From Bacteroidota bacterium (lineage in GTDB: Bacteria > Bacteroidota > Bacteroidia > AKYH767-A > 2013-40CM-41-45): a DNA stretch of 64,000 nucleotides. The stretch covers positions 2,108,001-2,172,000 of the forward strand of contig JADJON010000001.1 of the NCBI GenBank assembly GCA_016713765.1, in the 5' to 3' direction. The notes under the pieces were generated by a model, which made no database searches, was not told the origin of the DNA, and was given only the letters and a program-made list of their open reading frames with translations. Position numbers and translations under genes: made by a program. Below, piece after piece: positions 16,140-25,197 of the stretch. Positions within the stretch are counted from its first letter, which is position 1, and every line of letters starts with the position of its first letter.

Positions 16140-18670
16140 CAGAAGCGAGCGTTGATACGGAGGTTGAGTTGCCGTGCTGTCAGGTAATTCGGCACAGCAT
16201 ATTTCCGGGCGTTGCTGACATCGGTGATCCAGGAGTAGGACGCTACATTGGAGACCTGCAGGAGATTGAACACTTCGACACCGATCCATAAGGATTTGAA
16301 ACCGGAAAAGAACTTTCCTTGCGGTTTGTTTACCACGTCTTCGCCGATGATCTGTTTTGACAGGCCCAGGTCGACGCGTCGGTAGGAGGGTGAACGGTAA
16401 ACGTCTTTGTAACGATCACGTCCGGGAGGGCCGAAGGGGAGTGCAGTGCCGAAGAGCAAGTTGAGTGACATCTTGAAGGTCGGCGACTTGGGCAGGTAAT
16501 CCTGGAAGAAGAGACCGAAATTGACGCGTTGATCAGCCGGCCGCGGAATGTAGCCCGGTTCAACTTTTTGGGAATCGACCGCATTCTGGTCGAAGGTGTA
16601 CCCGGCGATGATCTGTTCGCCCGCCGCGTTATACCGGAGGTAATAAGCATCACCGGTGATGTCCTCTTCCGTTTGGAGGATGGAGAGGCTGGCCCAGGAT
16701 TCGGTTCCCGGTACGAATTCACCGAACAACCGGAAGTCGATCCCGCGCGCATAACCTTTTGATTGCAAGGTTGGCAGGTAGCGGAGTCGCAGGTTGTCTT
16801 CCTTGTACGGGATCAGGTTTTCAAGGAACTTGTAATAGACTTCGGTGGTGAGTTTGAACTCCCGGCCGAGTGCCAGGAAGGTATAATCGCCACCGAGTAC
16901 CGCATGGATCGATTGCTGTGCTTTCGTTTTTGGGTAGGCGGTTCCATCCAGGTCGCGCAGTTCCCGGTAGAAGGGGGGCTGATAATAGACTCCTCCGGAA
17001 GCCCGGAAACTCATGTTGCGTTTCCAGTCAGGCTTATAGGTGATGCTGGCGCGCGGGCTGATCACCAGTTGTTCGTTCAGGTCCCAATAATTGGCACGAA
17101 TGCCGGTGGTCAGGATGACGCGGTTGGTATCGGAGAGTTGCCAGGTATGTTGCAGGAAGCCCATGACCCGGTTCGATTCCAGCGTGTTCCTGGCAATAAC
17201 CACGTCGTTCAGCAGAATGCGCGGGTCGGCGGAATCGCGCGGAGAGGGGATTGAAAAGCCTGCCGAATCGTTGTAGTTCCATTCGTGCATCTTGTCTTCG
17301 ATCCGCTCTGTGCTGACCTTCGCTCCCCATTGCCAGAGCGAGCGCTCGCCCACGCGCTCACCTTTGTGCTCCAGACTGGTTGCCTGACCTTCCAGACGGT
17401 TGCGTGCGTGGTTTAGGAAGGAGCCGACACCCAGGTTGAAGGCGACGTCTCCGAAATCGTCTTTGCCAAGGTCCGCTTCCAACTGATCCAGGAAGTATTG
17501 TCCGAGAATGTCGAAGTTCTCTTCTTCGCGTGTGGCGAATCCGCTGGCGATCAGTTTAAGCTTGACGCGCTCATTCGGCCTAAAGGCGACGGAGGCTGAA
17601 GCCGATCCGGTCTGGTAGCGATCGAATTCCTGTCCTTCAAAGTAGACCGTGAATCGTTTCGCGTCATTGATGGTGCCGAAATTCGTCTCCCGCGTGGAGG
17701 GGGTGAGCTGGTAACGGTTCCGGGCATAGTTGGTGAACAATTCAATGGTCCAGCGCGAGCTGGGTTCAAATCCCGTCAGCAATTGAATGTCCGTGAAGGA
17801 AGGCCGGTATTCACCTTTTGTCTCGAACGTGTTAAGCAGATATTGATTGGACCGCTGGCGGGCACTCGCCATCCAGTACCATTTGTCGTTTTTGCTTCGG
17901 TTCTGAATGGTCAACGAACCGCCCAGCATGCTGGCGCTGGCGCTTATTCCGAATTCCTTCGGTTTCTTGTACCGGATATCGAGTACGCTACTCAGTTTGT
18001 CGCCATAGACAGCATCGAATCCGCCGGCAGAGAAGAAGATGGATTCGACCATATCCGGATTGATGATACTGATCCCTTCCTGTTGCCCGGAGCGTACGAG
18101 CAAGGGCCGGTATACTTCGAAGTCGTTGATGTAAACAAGGTTCTCGTCGTAATTGCCGCCGCGCACGGAATAGGTGGAACTCAATTCATTGGCAGAACCA
18201 ACACCGGGCATCGTTTTGATCAGGTCTTCAACGCTCTGATTCGGCGTTGGGAGCACGGATACGACTTTCGGATTGATCGGGGTAACGTTGATCGTCTTGA
18301 GCGATCGGTCTTCGATGTTGACCTCTTTGAATTGCACGACACGTGAACGCATCCGGCGGTCCAGCACCCGGGATTCCCCCGGCGTCAGCGTGACCAGAAC
18401 CGTGTCGGTACGGAGTCCTGTGCTGCTGAAAACGATGCGCAGCGCTTCGTTCGCCGGAAGCGACAATTCATATCGGCCGTCATCCCGTGTCGTCGTTCCC
18501 TGAGGTTTTCCAAAGACTGCGACCGTAACACCAAAGAGCGGTTTACCAACACTGTCACGTACCGTCCCGCGTAATACGCCCGTGTTCTGGGCCAGGATGC
18601 TGCCCGGGAGTAAAAGCAGGAGGAAACCGAGCAGAATAGCGGCGGAAAGCCGTTTAATTATCGTCGTCAT
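16139..18670 (-). CDS. TonB-dependent outer-membrane receptor with carboxypeptidase-like domain
   Basis: 843 residues. Signal peptide (RLSAAILLGFLLLLLPGSILAQ), then a CarboxypepD_reg-like domain at about residues 28-115 (GTVRDSVGKPLFGVTVAVFG), a plug domain at 125-240 (QSVEDLIKTMPGV, YSVRGGNYDENLVYINDFEVY and GGFDAVYGDKLSSVLDI) and a 22-strand-type barrel ending in LNLRINARF with a terminal Phe. It imports a ligand across the outer membrane using TonB energy; the ligand is unknown. No SusD-like gene is present, so it is not a classical polysaccharide locus. The ATG at 18670 lies 17 bases inside the preceding gene and gives a clean signal peptide. Confidence 0.88.
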   Translation of the reverse strand: MTTIIKRLSAAILLGFLLLLLPGSILAQNTGVLRGTVRDSVGKPLFGVTVAVFGKPQGTTTRDDGRYELSLPANEALRIVFSSTGLRTDTVLVTLTPGESRVLDRRMRSRVVQFKEVNIEDRSLKTINVTPINPKVVSVLPTPNQSVEDLIKTMPGVGSANELSSTYSVRGGNYDENLVYINDFEVYRPLLVRSGQQEGISIINPDMVESIFFSAGGFDAVYGDKLSSVLDIRYKKPKEFGISASASMLGGSLTIQNRSKNDKWYWMASARQRSNQYLLNTFETKGEYRPSFTDIQLLTGFEPSSRWTIELFTNYARNRYQLTPSTRETNFGTINDAKRFTVYFEGQEFDRYQTGSASASVAFRPNERVKLKLIASGFATREEENFDILGQYFLDQLEADLGKDDFGDVAFNLGVGSFLNHARNRLEGQATSLEHKGERVGERSLWQWGAKVSTERIEDKMHEWNYNDSAGFSIPSPRDSADPRILLNDVVIARNTLESNRVMGFLQHTWQLSDTNRVILTTGIRANYWDLNEQLVISPRASITYKPDWKRNMSFRASGGVYYQPPFYRELRDLDGTAYPKTKAQQSIHAVLGGDYTFLALGREFKLTTEVYYKFLENLIPYKEDNLRLRYLPTLQSKGYARGIDFRLFGEFVPGTESWASLSILQTEEDITGDAYYLRYNAAGEQIIAGYTFDQNAVDSQKVEPGYIPRPADQRVNFGLFFQDYLPKSPTFKMSLNLLFGTALPFGPPGRDRYKDVYRSPSYRRVDLGLSKQIIGEDVVNKPQGKFFSGFKSLWIGVEVFNLLQVSNVASYSWITDVSNARKYAVPNYLTARQLNLRINARF

Positions 18671-19346
18671 CCGTGGTCTTGCGACTATTCTTGTTCTTGT
18701 TTCTAAAATCGCCGTTTTGCCACATCTGGATGAACTTGGACCAGGCGACCGGGTTGAGCAGGTTATTCGGCGGTAGCTGCCCGGCATAGTACAAGCGGCT
18801 CGATTGCTGTTCCATCTGGTAGCGGAAGTTCATGGAGCCATCCATCGGCATGGCGGTCGCAAGAATGTTGAGTTGATTACGGTCCAGGTTTCGTTCGGCA
18901 CGGGCCAGATCGTCGTCCGGTACGCGAAGCTGCAGGAAGGCGTCCTTGAATTGTTCCTTCGTCGGCCAGGGGAAGATCACGACCTCTTTCAGGAGAACCG
19001 TATCGCGTCGCAGCAGTTGTATGAGCGAGCACCGGTGGTCACTGATCGTATCCGGGATGATGAAGACCGCTTTCTTGAAGCCGATGGCCGCGAATTCCAC
19101 GGTGTCTTTCATTTTGGCGACGAACGAAAAGAATCCGTAGTAATCAGAGATGGTTCCCCGGCTGGTATTCTTGATCATGATGCTCGAAAAGGGGATGGGC
19201 ATCAGGCTGTCGTTGCTGACTACGACTCCGGAAAACTGGACAAGGTCATCGGGCATCAGCCGGTTAGACTGGGCCACTGCGGTCTTTGTGCCAAGCGTGA
19301 AGAGTAACAGGGCCAAAATGGCCGGGAAGCCGTATTTTTTAGGCAT
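18654..19346 (-). CDS. Exported protein with carboxypeptidase-like regulatory domain
   Basis: 230 residues with a signal peptide (MPKKYGFPAILALLLFTLGTKTAVAQ). Residues 36-120 resemble a CarboxypepD_reg-like Ig fold (FSGVVVSNDSLMPIPFSSIMIKNTSRGTISDYYGFFSFVAKMKDTVEF, read as the usual what-is-new-is-renewed pattern of this domain), followed by a helical tail ending in Asn/Lys/Asp-rich low-complexity sequence. It is the first gene of a three-gene operon with the TonB receptor and the small exported protein. The function is unknown, probably envelope-associated. Confidence 0.75.
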   Translation of the reverse strand: MPKKYGFPAILALLLFTLGTKTAVAQSNRLMPDDLVQFSGVVVSNDSLMPIPFSSIMIKNTSRGTISDYYGFFSFVAKMKDTVEFAAIGFKKAVFIIPDTISDHRCSLIQLLRRDTVLLKEVVIFPWPTKEQFKDAFLQLRVPDDDLARAERNLDRNQLNILATAMPMDGSMNFRYQMEQQSSRLYYAGQLPPNNLLNPVAWSKFIQMWQNGDFRNKNKNSRKTTDDDDN

Positions 19347-19353
19347 AGTGGGG

Positions 19354-19361
19354 TAAAGGTA
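19354..19361 (-). promoter_or_regulatory. -7 element TACCTTTA, 7 bases before an ATG
   Basis: TAnnTTTG-like element on the minus strand, ending 7 bases before the ATG at 19346. Confidence 0.45.
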
Positions 19362-19441
19362 TTAACTAATGGGAAGTTGATTAACGGCAATTCCGGTAAA
19401 AAATTGACGGTTTATCAACGCTTTAGCCCCGGTCGTTTTCG

Positions 19442-19449
19442 TAAATTTG
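19442..19449 (+). promoter_or_regulatory. -7 element TAAATTTG, 6 bases before an ATG
   Basis: Exact TAnnTTTG match ending 6 bases before the ATG at 19456. TTG at 19404-19406 is too distant to be a standard -33 box; CTTTAG at 19421-19426 is nearer. Confidence 0.55.
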
Positions 19450-19455
19450 TTGTAC

Positions 19456-20493
19456 ATGTTTACTCGCGGGACCCTGCGCAATCTGCGGTATCTCTGGAGC
19501 CTTGCGCCCGGACTGGTAACCATTGCCGGAAATGCGTTGGGAGGTGCCTGGTCCTGGGCGAACCTGGTTTTCTCCCTGGGATTGCTGGCAGCCCTCGAGT
19601 GGTTCGTCGCCGAGGATCATCACAATGAGTCAGCATCCACCTCCTTTTTACCGGATCTGATCCTGATTTTGCATGCCGTTTTTCAGGTAGTGGCGTTGGG
19701 CGCGTTGTTCGATTCCATTGCCGGCGGCAGAATTGCCGGCATCCACCTGATCGGGGCCGCGCTATCTACAGGCGTTCATTCGGGATCTTCTTCGATTGTC
19801 ATCGCCCATGAATTGGTTCACCGAAAGCACCTGGCCTGGCAGGCCTTGGGGAAGTTCCTGCTTTTCACAGCAGGCAACATCTACTTCTTCGTTGAACACC
19901 TGCGGGTGCACCACAAATGGGTCGGAACACCCAGGGACCCTGCTACTGCCCGCTTTGGCGAGAACCTGTACGCATTCTTCTTGCGATCGCTCAGCGGTCA
20001 GCTCTCCGGAGCTATTCGATTGGAAAACCAGCGTCTTAGGCATGAAGGTAAATCAACGGTTCATCCTGATCATTATGTCTGGAGAAACTTCACGGGCTTG
20101 TTGCTTGTTTCCATCGTGTGCTGGTATTTCCTGGGTTGGCCCGGTCTGGGTGCCTGGGCCTTGCAGATACTAACCGCGAATTTCCTGCTCGAATACACCA
20201 ACTACATTGAACACTATGGCCTTTCCCGCCGGGAAGACGAGCGGGTTCGGGAAACGCACAGCTGGCAGACGGACAAAGTGGTCAGCCGATTTGTCCTGAT
20301 CGACCTGAGCCGTCACAGTGATCATCATTTCCATGCATCGAAACCTTATCATACCCTTCAGACGTACGAAAAAAGTCCTGTACTTCCCGGTGGGTATGCA
20401 TCTGCAGTCCTGATGGCGCTTATTCCTCCCATTTGGTTCAAGATTGTCAACCCACGACTGGAGCAGTATCTTCAGCAAATTCACGCTACCTGA
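19456..20493 (+). CDS. AlkB-type membrane diiron monooxygenase/desaturase-like protein
   Basis: 345 residues, integral membrane with about five to six helices. All AlkB histidine boxes are present: HELVHRKH (H118, H122 and H125), EHLRVHHKW (H148, H152 and H153), NYIEHYGL and RHSDHHFHA. The NYIEHYGL signature is the one that separates alkane 1-monooxygenases from ordinary desaturases. The known family reaction is terminal hydroxylation of medium-chain alkanes with O2, using electrons from rubredoxin; no rubredoxin gene is in the window. It is the first gene of an operon with a lipoprotein (3-base gap) and a subtilase. The natural substrate may be a fatty acyl chain rather than an alkane. Confidence 0.85.
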   Translation: MFTRGTLRNLRYLWSLAPGLVTIAGNALGGAWSWANLVFSLGLLAALEWFVAEDHHNESASTSFLPDLILILHAVFQVVALGALFDSIAGGRIAGIHLIGAALSTGVHSGSSSIVIAHELVHRKHLAWQALGKFLLFTAGNIYFFVEHLRVHHKWVGTPRDPATARFGENLYAFFLRSLSGQLSGAIRLENQRLRHEGKSTVHPDHYVWRNFTGLLLVSIVCWYFLGWPGLGAWALQILTANFLLEYTNYIEHYGLSRREDERVRETHSWQTDKVVSRFVLIDLSRHSDHHFHASKPYHTLQTYEKSPVLPGGYASAVLMALIPPIWFKIVNPRLEQYLQQIHAT

Positions 20494-20496
20494 ACC

Positions 20497-21228
20497 ATGA
20501 TCCATTTTGCTCCATTCAAACATTGCCGATGGATCCTGTTGCCGGGACTTTTCCTGATTGGTGCATGCACAGGTTGTAAGGACGATACGGTTGCACCTTC
20601 CAGTTTGCCATCTTACCAGGCTTACTTCCCCATTGATAGCGGTACCTGGATCGAGTACGACGCTGATTCGGTTGTTCATCTTCCGGTTGATGATGCAGGC
20701 GAGGTCGACACGGCCGTTGAATTTTATCATTTCCAGTTGCGGGAAGTTATCGATTCCGTTTTCATTGATGGAGAAGGGGATACGGCCATTCGCATCAACC
20801 GGTATCGGCGTGAAAACGATACGCTTCCCTGGGAATATTTCAACCTGTGGACCGCCAAGCGGACGAGTGAGAACGTGGAACGGACGGAAGACAACGTTCG
20901 GTTTGTCAAGCTGGCTTTCCCCATCGATGCCCGGAAGAGTTGGAACGGAAACGCCTACAACTTCTTTCTGGAAGAAGTCTATATCTACCGTGATTTGTTT
21001 CAGGCGAAATCGGTCGGGCCGTACGCCTTTGATCAAACGATCACGGTTTTACAAAACGAATTTTCCTCGAACATCAACCGGATCTACAAAGAAGAGATCT
21101 ATGCACGGGATGTCGGGATGATCCAGAAACAATCGGATAGTGTCAGCGTTCTCATACAGAGTTCCGGTCTGCCGCTGATCCTGAATGGGACCGAATACAC
21201 TTTAACCGTCCGAGATTATGGGCATTGA
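20497..21228 (+). CDS. Lipoprotein of unknown function
   Basis: 243 residues with a lipoprotein signal: hydrophobic segment WILLPGLFLIG followed by lipobox-like ACTGC. The mature part is beta-rich with regular aromatic residues (YFPIDSGTWIEYDADSV, FYHFQLREVIDSVFIDGEGDT and WEYFNLWTAKRT). The opening resembles lipoproteins whose annotated start is 'PGNEWTYD', but no enzyme motif is visible. It lies between the AlkB-like gene and the subtilase, overlapping the latter by 11 bases, so all three are probably cotranscribed. Confidence 0.75.
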   Translation: MIHFAPFKHCRWILLPGLFLIGACTGCKDDTVAPSSLPSYQAYFPIDSGTWIEYDADSVVHLPVDDAGEVDTAVEFYHFQLREVIDSVFIDGEGDTAIRINRYRRENDTLPWEYFNLWTAKRTSENVERTEDNVRFVKLAFPIDARKSWNGNAYNFFLEEVYIYRDLFQAKSVGPYAFDQTITVLQNEFSSNINRIYKEEIYARDVGMIQKQSDSVSVLIQSSGLPLILNGTEYTLTVRDYGH

Positions 21229-22903
21229 ACGAATCCGATTCCTGGCAACCTGCCTGTTCCTGATGAGCATGCAGACGGTGACTGCGCAAACCGGCCAGGC
21301 AAAATACGTAGTGCGTTTTACGGATAAGAATGGAAGTACTTTTTCTGTCGGCGCGCCGCAGGATTTTCTTTCCCAGCGCGCCATCGACCGGCGATCGCGC
21401 CAGAATATCCCGGTGACCCAGGCGGACTTGCCTGTCAACGAATGGTACATCGATAGCGTTGCAACGAAAGGTGCCCGGATCATCAACCGGCTCAAGTGGC
21501 AGAATGCCGTAGTGGTGGAGTGCGACTCCCTTACCCGGATCTCCATTGATGCTTTGCCCTTTGTTCTCAGTAGCGACCGTGTGAAGCGGGTTGCCGGCTC
21601 TCCGGGCGATGGTTCCCGGAAAAAGAGCCTTCGGCTTCATTCCGGACCTGTGTTGAAGGAGTTGCCTTTCCTGCGTACCGCATCGTATGATTATGGCCCC
21701 TCCTTCAATCAATTGCATCTGATGAATGCCGAGTATCTCCACGATCAGGGATACAAAGGGGAAGGTATCGTCATCGCCGTGCTGGACGCAGGCTTCTATC
21801 AGGCCGATCATGTACCATCCCTCGACAGCCTCTTCATCGATAATCGCTTGTTATCTACCTGGGACTTCGTCGACGATCAGGCATCCGTTTTTGAAGACGA
21901 CTCCCACGGATTATCCGTATTATCTACGATTGCCGGCATTTTACCGGGCCAGTTAATCGGAACCGCCCCGCACGCCGCCTTCCATCTGTTGCGTAGCGAA
22001 GATGCACCGACGGAGAATATCATCGAAGAATACAATTGGGCTGCCGCTGCCGAATATGCCGATAGCGCGGGCGCGGATATCATCACATCCTCCCTGGGGT
22101 ATTCTACCTTCGACGATACTTCCGCCAGCCATACCTACGCGGACATGAATGGAAATACCTGTCCGTCTTCGCTTGCAGCCGACTTTGCCGCGAGCCGTGG
22201 ACTCCTGGTTCTGGCGAGCGCCGGCAATCAGGGAAATTCCGGCTGGCACTACATCAGTGCTCCGTCAGATGGTGACAGTGTGCTGGCAGTAGGCGCGGTG
22301 GATTCCTCCGGATTCAAAGCTTCCTTCAGTAGTTTCGGCCCGTCTTCCGATGGCGATGTTAAACCGAATGTCGCGGCGAAGGGTCTTGGAACTATCGTTT
22401 CCTATGGCGATGGCAGTAACGGACCGGGCAACGGCACTTCCTTCGCATGTCCGGTACTTGCCGGAGCGGCGGCTTGTCTGTGGCAAGCCCATCCCAACAA
22501 ATCGAACATGGAGGTTTTTCACGCCATTGAGCAAAGTGCCAGCTATTACAATACTCCCGGCGACTCCCTCGGTTTTGGCATTCCGAACTTTATCCTGGCT
22601 GACCTGCTGCTGGGCGGTATCATCGACGGTCTTCCTTATGAAGAAGCGCTGATGAGCGTTTATCCGAATCCGTTCAATGATCGCCTGGAACTGCAGTATT
22701 TCTCCCGGAAGGCACAAACCATTCGGCTCTCGCTGACCGATGGCTTGGGACGGGTCGTATGGAACAAGGATGTGGCGGTAAGCGGGAACAGCATCAGTAC
22801 CCTAAGCCTTCCAGACCTCGGAAATCTCCAGACGGGTTTCTACCTCATCCGGGTAGCTTCAGGAGAAAAGGAATTCGTCCGGAAGGTCGTACGTTCCCGC
22901 TGA
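21218..22903 (+). CDS. T9SS-exported subtilisin-like serine protease (S8)
   Basis: 561 residues with a signal peptide (residues 1-23). Propeptide-like region about 25-150, S8 catalytic domain about 180-470, T9SS sorting domain about 485-561 (VYPNPFNDRLELQYFS and GFYLIRVASGEKEFVRKVV). The catalytic triad is D190 (VIAVLDAGF), H230 (DDSHGLSVLS) and S408 (NGTSFACPVLAG), with oxyanion N337 (SAGNQGN). The triad is intact, so an active extracellular protease is expected. It is the last gene of the AlkB operon; its stop is one base from the stop of the convergent phhB gene. Confidence 0.9.
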   Translation: MGIERIRFLATCLFLMSMQTVTAQTGQAKYVVRFTDKNGSTFSVGAPQDFLSQRAIDRRSRQNIPVTQADLPVNEWYIDSVATKGARIINRLKWQNAVVVECDSLTRISIDALPFVLSSDRVKRVAGSPGDGSRKKSLRLHSGPVLKELPFLRTASYDYGPSFNQLHLMNAEYLHDQGYKGEGIVIAVLDAGFYQADHVPSLDSLFIDNRLLSTWDFVDDQASVFEDDSHGLSVLSTIAGILPGQLIGTAPHAAFHLLRSEDAPTENIIEEYNWAAAAEYADSAGADIITSSLGYSTFDDTSASHTYADMNGNTCPSSLAADFAASRGLLVLASAGNQGNSGWHYISAPSDGDSVLAVGAVDSSGFKASFSSFGPSSDGDVKPNVAAKGLGTIVSYGDGSNGPGNGTSFACPVLAGAAACLWQAHPNKSNMEVFHAIEQSASYYNTPGDSLGFGIPNFILADLLLGGIIDGLPYEEALMSVYPNPFNDRLELQYFSRKAQTIRLSLTDGLGRVVWNKDVAVSGNSISTLSLPDLGNLQTGFYLIRVASGEKEFVRKVVRSR

Positions 22904-22904
22904 T

Positions 22905-23171
22905 TCAACCCTTGATTTCGTCCCACACTTTCTCAATGGCATCCGATAGCCGGCGGTCCTTTTCCGTGACCATATGTCCGGCATCGTGCGTTGTCAGACT
23001 GATGTGAACCTTGTTCCAGCTATTGCTCCATACCGGGTGGTGATTCATGGCTTCACAAATGAAAGCGACCCTTGTCATGAACGAAAAGGCGTGCGCAAAG
23101 TCCTTGAACTCGTAACTGCGCGTTAGTCGGTTGTCCTCTTCTTTCCAAGCCATTGTTTGTGTGGTTGCCAT
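22905..23171 (-). CDS. phhB: Pterin-4-alpha-carbinolamine dehydratase
   Basis: 88 residues, cytoplasmic. It carries the family signature EAMNHHPVWSNSWNKV followed by THDAGHMVTEKDRRL, including the paired His residues of the active site. It dehydrates 4a-hydroxytetrahydrobiopterin made by aromatic amino-acid hydroxylases, and in some bacteria takes part in pterin metabolism more broadly. No hydroxylase gene is nearby. The ATG at 23171 gives MATTQTMAWKEEDNRL, a usual start; the longer frame to 23231 is not protein-like. Confidence 0.9.
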   Translation of the reverse strand: MATTQTMAWKEEDNRLTRSYEFKDFAHAFSFMTRVAFICEAMNHHPVWSNSWNKVHISLTTHDAGHMVTEKDRRLSDAIEKVWDEIKG

Positions 23172-23255
23172 GATGTGGTCCGACAAATGTAACCAAACGA
23201 CAATCCGGCGCAAGTAAGTGGCATCCACCACAAAGCGTAAACCAGCGAATAATTA

Positions 23256-23298
23256 AATTAGCATTAAATAGCTGATTATAAGCTATTTAATGCTAATT
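23256..23298 (-). terminator. Perfect 18-bp inverted repeat, probable trxB terminator
   Basis: Arms 23256-23273 and 23281-23298 are perfect complements around a 7-base loop. The hairpin begins 20 bases after the trxB stop on the minus strand and is followed there by TTTAATTATT, so a terminator is the simplest reading. The stem is very AT-rich for one, hence the moderate confidence. Confidence 0.55.
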
Positions 23299-23318
23299 GG
23301 CGAAGTGGTTGATTCGGG

Positions 23319-24263
23319 TCAGTGGACGCCCTTTGACGCGAGATAGCGTTCGGCATCCAAGGCGGCCATACATCCGCTTCCGGCTGCGGTGACGGCTTGC
23401 CGATAGACCTTATCAGCAACATCACCCGCTGCAAAAACACCTTCCCGGGAAGTTTTCGAAGTGCCGGGAATATTCTTGATGTAGCCGGTTTCGTCCATAT
23501 CAATCCAACCTTTGAAAATGTCGGAATTGGGATGGTGCCCAATGGCAACGAAAAAACCCGTGACATCGATTCTGCGTTCCTGGCCCGTCTTGTGGTCGAT
23601 CAGGATCGCACCTTCCACACCCTTCTCACCGACGATCTCCTTGGTCTCGTGATTCCAGAGTACTTCAATGTTAGGGGTGTTGAGGACACGGTGTTGCATG
23701 GCCTTGCTGGCCCGCATAGCATCCCGGCGGACGATCATGTAGACCTTCTTACAAAGTTTGGCGAGGTAGGTAGCCTCTTCCGCGGCAGTATCACCGGCAC
23801 CGACAATGGCGACCGTTTGACCTTTAAAGAAGAATCCGTCACAAACCGCGCAAGCGGATACGCCGTAACCGTTCAGGCGTTGTTCCGAGGGCAGGCCGAG
23901 CCATTTGGCAGAAGCGCCGGTAGCGATGATAACCGAGTCGGCATGGATGGTCTTCGTTTCGTCGATGACCACCTTGTGAACGGGCCCGGTGAAATCGACG
24001 GACGTTGCATAGCCGAAACGGATATCCGTGCCAAAGCGCTCAGCCTGGGCCTTGAAATCCTCCATCATTTGCGGACCGTGTGTTCCCTTCGGGTATCCCG
24101 GATAATTCTCGACTTCCGTCGTGATGGTCAATTGTCCGCCTGGCTGAAGTCCCTGGTACATTACAGGCTTCAGATCGGCACGGGCGGCATATATGGCGGC
24201 AGTATATCCGGCGGGACCTGATCCGATGATCAGGCACTGTACATGTTCGATGGTCTCACTCAT
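23319..24263 (-). CDS. trxB: Thioredoxin reductase
   Basis: 314 residues, cytoplasmic flavoenzyme that reduces thioredoxin with NADPH. FAD motif GSGPAGYTAAIYAAR at residues 14-28, active-site disulfide CAVC (C138 and C141) followed by DGFFF, NADPH motif GAGDTAAEEATYL, and C-terminal FAD motif VFAAGDVADKVYRQAVTAAGSG. The length is standard for the low-molecular-weight type. A TACCTTTG element lies 19 bases upstream and an inverted repeat follows, so it is probably monocistronic. Confidence 0.95.
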   Translation of the reverse strand: MSETIEHVQCLIIGSGPAGYTAAIYAARADLKPVMYQGLQPGGQLTITTEVENYPGYPKGTHGPQMMEDFKAQAERFGTDIRFGYATSVDFTGPVHKVVIDETKTIHADSVIIATGASAKWLGLPSEQRLNGYGVSACAVCDGFFFKGQTVAIVGAGDTAAEEATYLAKLCKKVYMIVRRDAMRASKAMQHRVLNTPNIEVLWNHETKEIVGEKGVEGAILIDHKTGQERRIDVTGFFVAIGHHPNSDIFKGWIDMDETGYIKNIPGTSKTSREGVFAAGDVADKVYRQAVTAAGSGCMAALDAERYLASKGVH

Positions 24264-24282
24264 GGCCTAATGAAATAGGCCG

Positions 24283-24290
24283 CAAAGGTA
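24283..24290 (-). promoter_or_regulatory. -7 element TACCTTTG for trxB
   Basis: Exact TAnnTTTG on the minus strand, 19 bases before the trxB ATG at 24263. Confidence 0.5.
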
Positions 24291-24311
24291 CGGACAAAGA
24301 ACGAACCCGCC

Positions 24312-25193
24312 TTACTGAGCAATGACGGTGTCAAATGAAGCGGCATAACCGCCCCAAATGCCCAATCCGCCGCTGATGTTGGACGTGATCGGCGCCGGGG
24401 ATCCGAACGGGTTCCCGTTGTTCTGGATCTGCGTCTCAGCCGTACGCCAAAATTCAAAATGATCCCTGTCGATGGCAGTGAATTTCACGACGATCGTATC
24501 GCCGCGCTTGAAAAAGAACCGCTCTTCATTTTCGTCGTCTTCCTTTTCGGAGTTGGTGGCAATTCCCCGCGGGAAACTGAAATTGAAGCTCCTGCCGTTG
24601 ATGAACTTGTCCTCGAAGACAGAGCCGAGCGGTGCGATGAATATGGAATCCTTTTGCCTTCCGATGTCATCTCCGAACGTATAGCGGTTCATGCGCTGGG
24701 CGAACCAACGGTAGCAGTTGCCCAGGGTGTCAGGCTCCGTCATGCGGGCCCAGACAAAACCAAGCGAGTCCCGTTCGCCATCGACTTTCCACCAGGTGCT
24801 GTCGAGTGTCACCACTTCGGGGATCTTGGTCGATGCTGTCAGGACTTTCCCTTCGGCTTCGACCCGGAGCGTATACGTTTTTCCGGCTTCACCGATCAGG
24901 CTGGATACATAGACGCCGAATCCCGGCAATTGATCCAGCGTGTCGATCGTCGTGCCATCGGATACGATCACCCGGGCGCCCTGGACAGTGTTCTGGATCA
25001 CATTGGTGACGTTGATGCTGCCAAAGAAGGGGAGAGTCCTGGACAGGGCGAGTAGGGCAGGCTGCCCATTTTCGATATAGCCTTCCACCACGAGCAATTC
25101 TTCAGCTTCGGGGATGTCGACAGTTACGTTCTTCTCACAAGCCGAGAGCGACAGGAGCAGGAGGGAGACAAGGAGTAGTCGGGTCGTTCTCAT
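24312..25193 (-). CDS. DUF4249 lipoprotein
   Basis: 293 residues. Lipoprotein signal MRTTRLLLVSLLLLSLSAC with the lipidated Cys at residue 19, then the DUF4249 start EKNVTVDIPEAEELLVVEGYIENGQPA, an Ig-like region and the typical YRWFAQRMNRY and FSFPRGIA segments. DUF4249 proteins in Bacteroidota sit next to TonB-dependent receptors and are thought to be surface partners of them. That holds here: the gene starts 4 bases after the receptor stop. The ligand is unknown. Confidence 0.85.
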   Translation of the reverse strand: MRTTRLLLVSLLLLSLSACEKNVTVDIPEAEELLVVEGYIENGQPALLALSRTLPFFGSINVTNVIQNTVQGARVIVSDGTTIDTLDQLPGFGVYVSSLIGEAGKTYTLRVEAEGKVLTASTKIPEVVTLDSTWWKVDGERDSLGFVWARMTEPDTLGNCYRWFAQRMNRYTFGDDIGRQKDSIFIAPLGSVFEDKFINGRSFNFSFPRGIATNSEKEDDENEERFFFKRGDTIVVKFTAIDRDHFEFWRTAETQIQNNGNPFGSPAPITSNISGGLGIWGGYAASFDTVIAQ

Positions 25194-25197
25194 CGGT

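Noticed and set aside
17758..17785. GGTTCAAATCC, like the T-loop of a tRNA
   Set aside because: The T-stem does not pair and no acceptor, D or anticodon arms are present; it lies inside the TonB-receptor gene.
20170..21036. 288-codon minus-strand frame across the AlkB-like and lipoprotein genes
   Set aside because: Spans two genes with good evidence on the plus strand; no domain seen.
23397..24221. 274-codon plus-strand frame inside trxB
   Set aside because: Antisense to trxB, no recognisable motif, no start signal.
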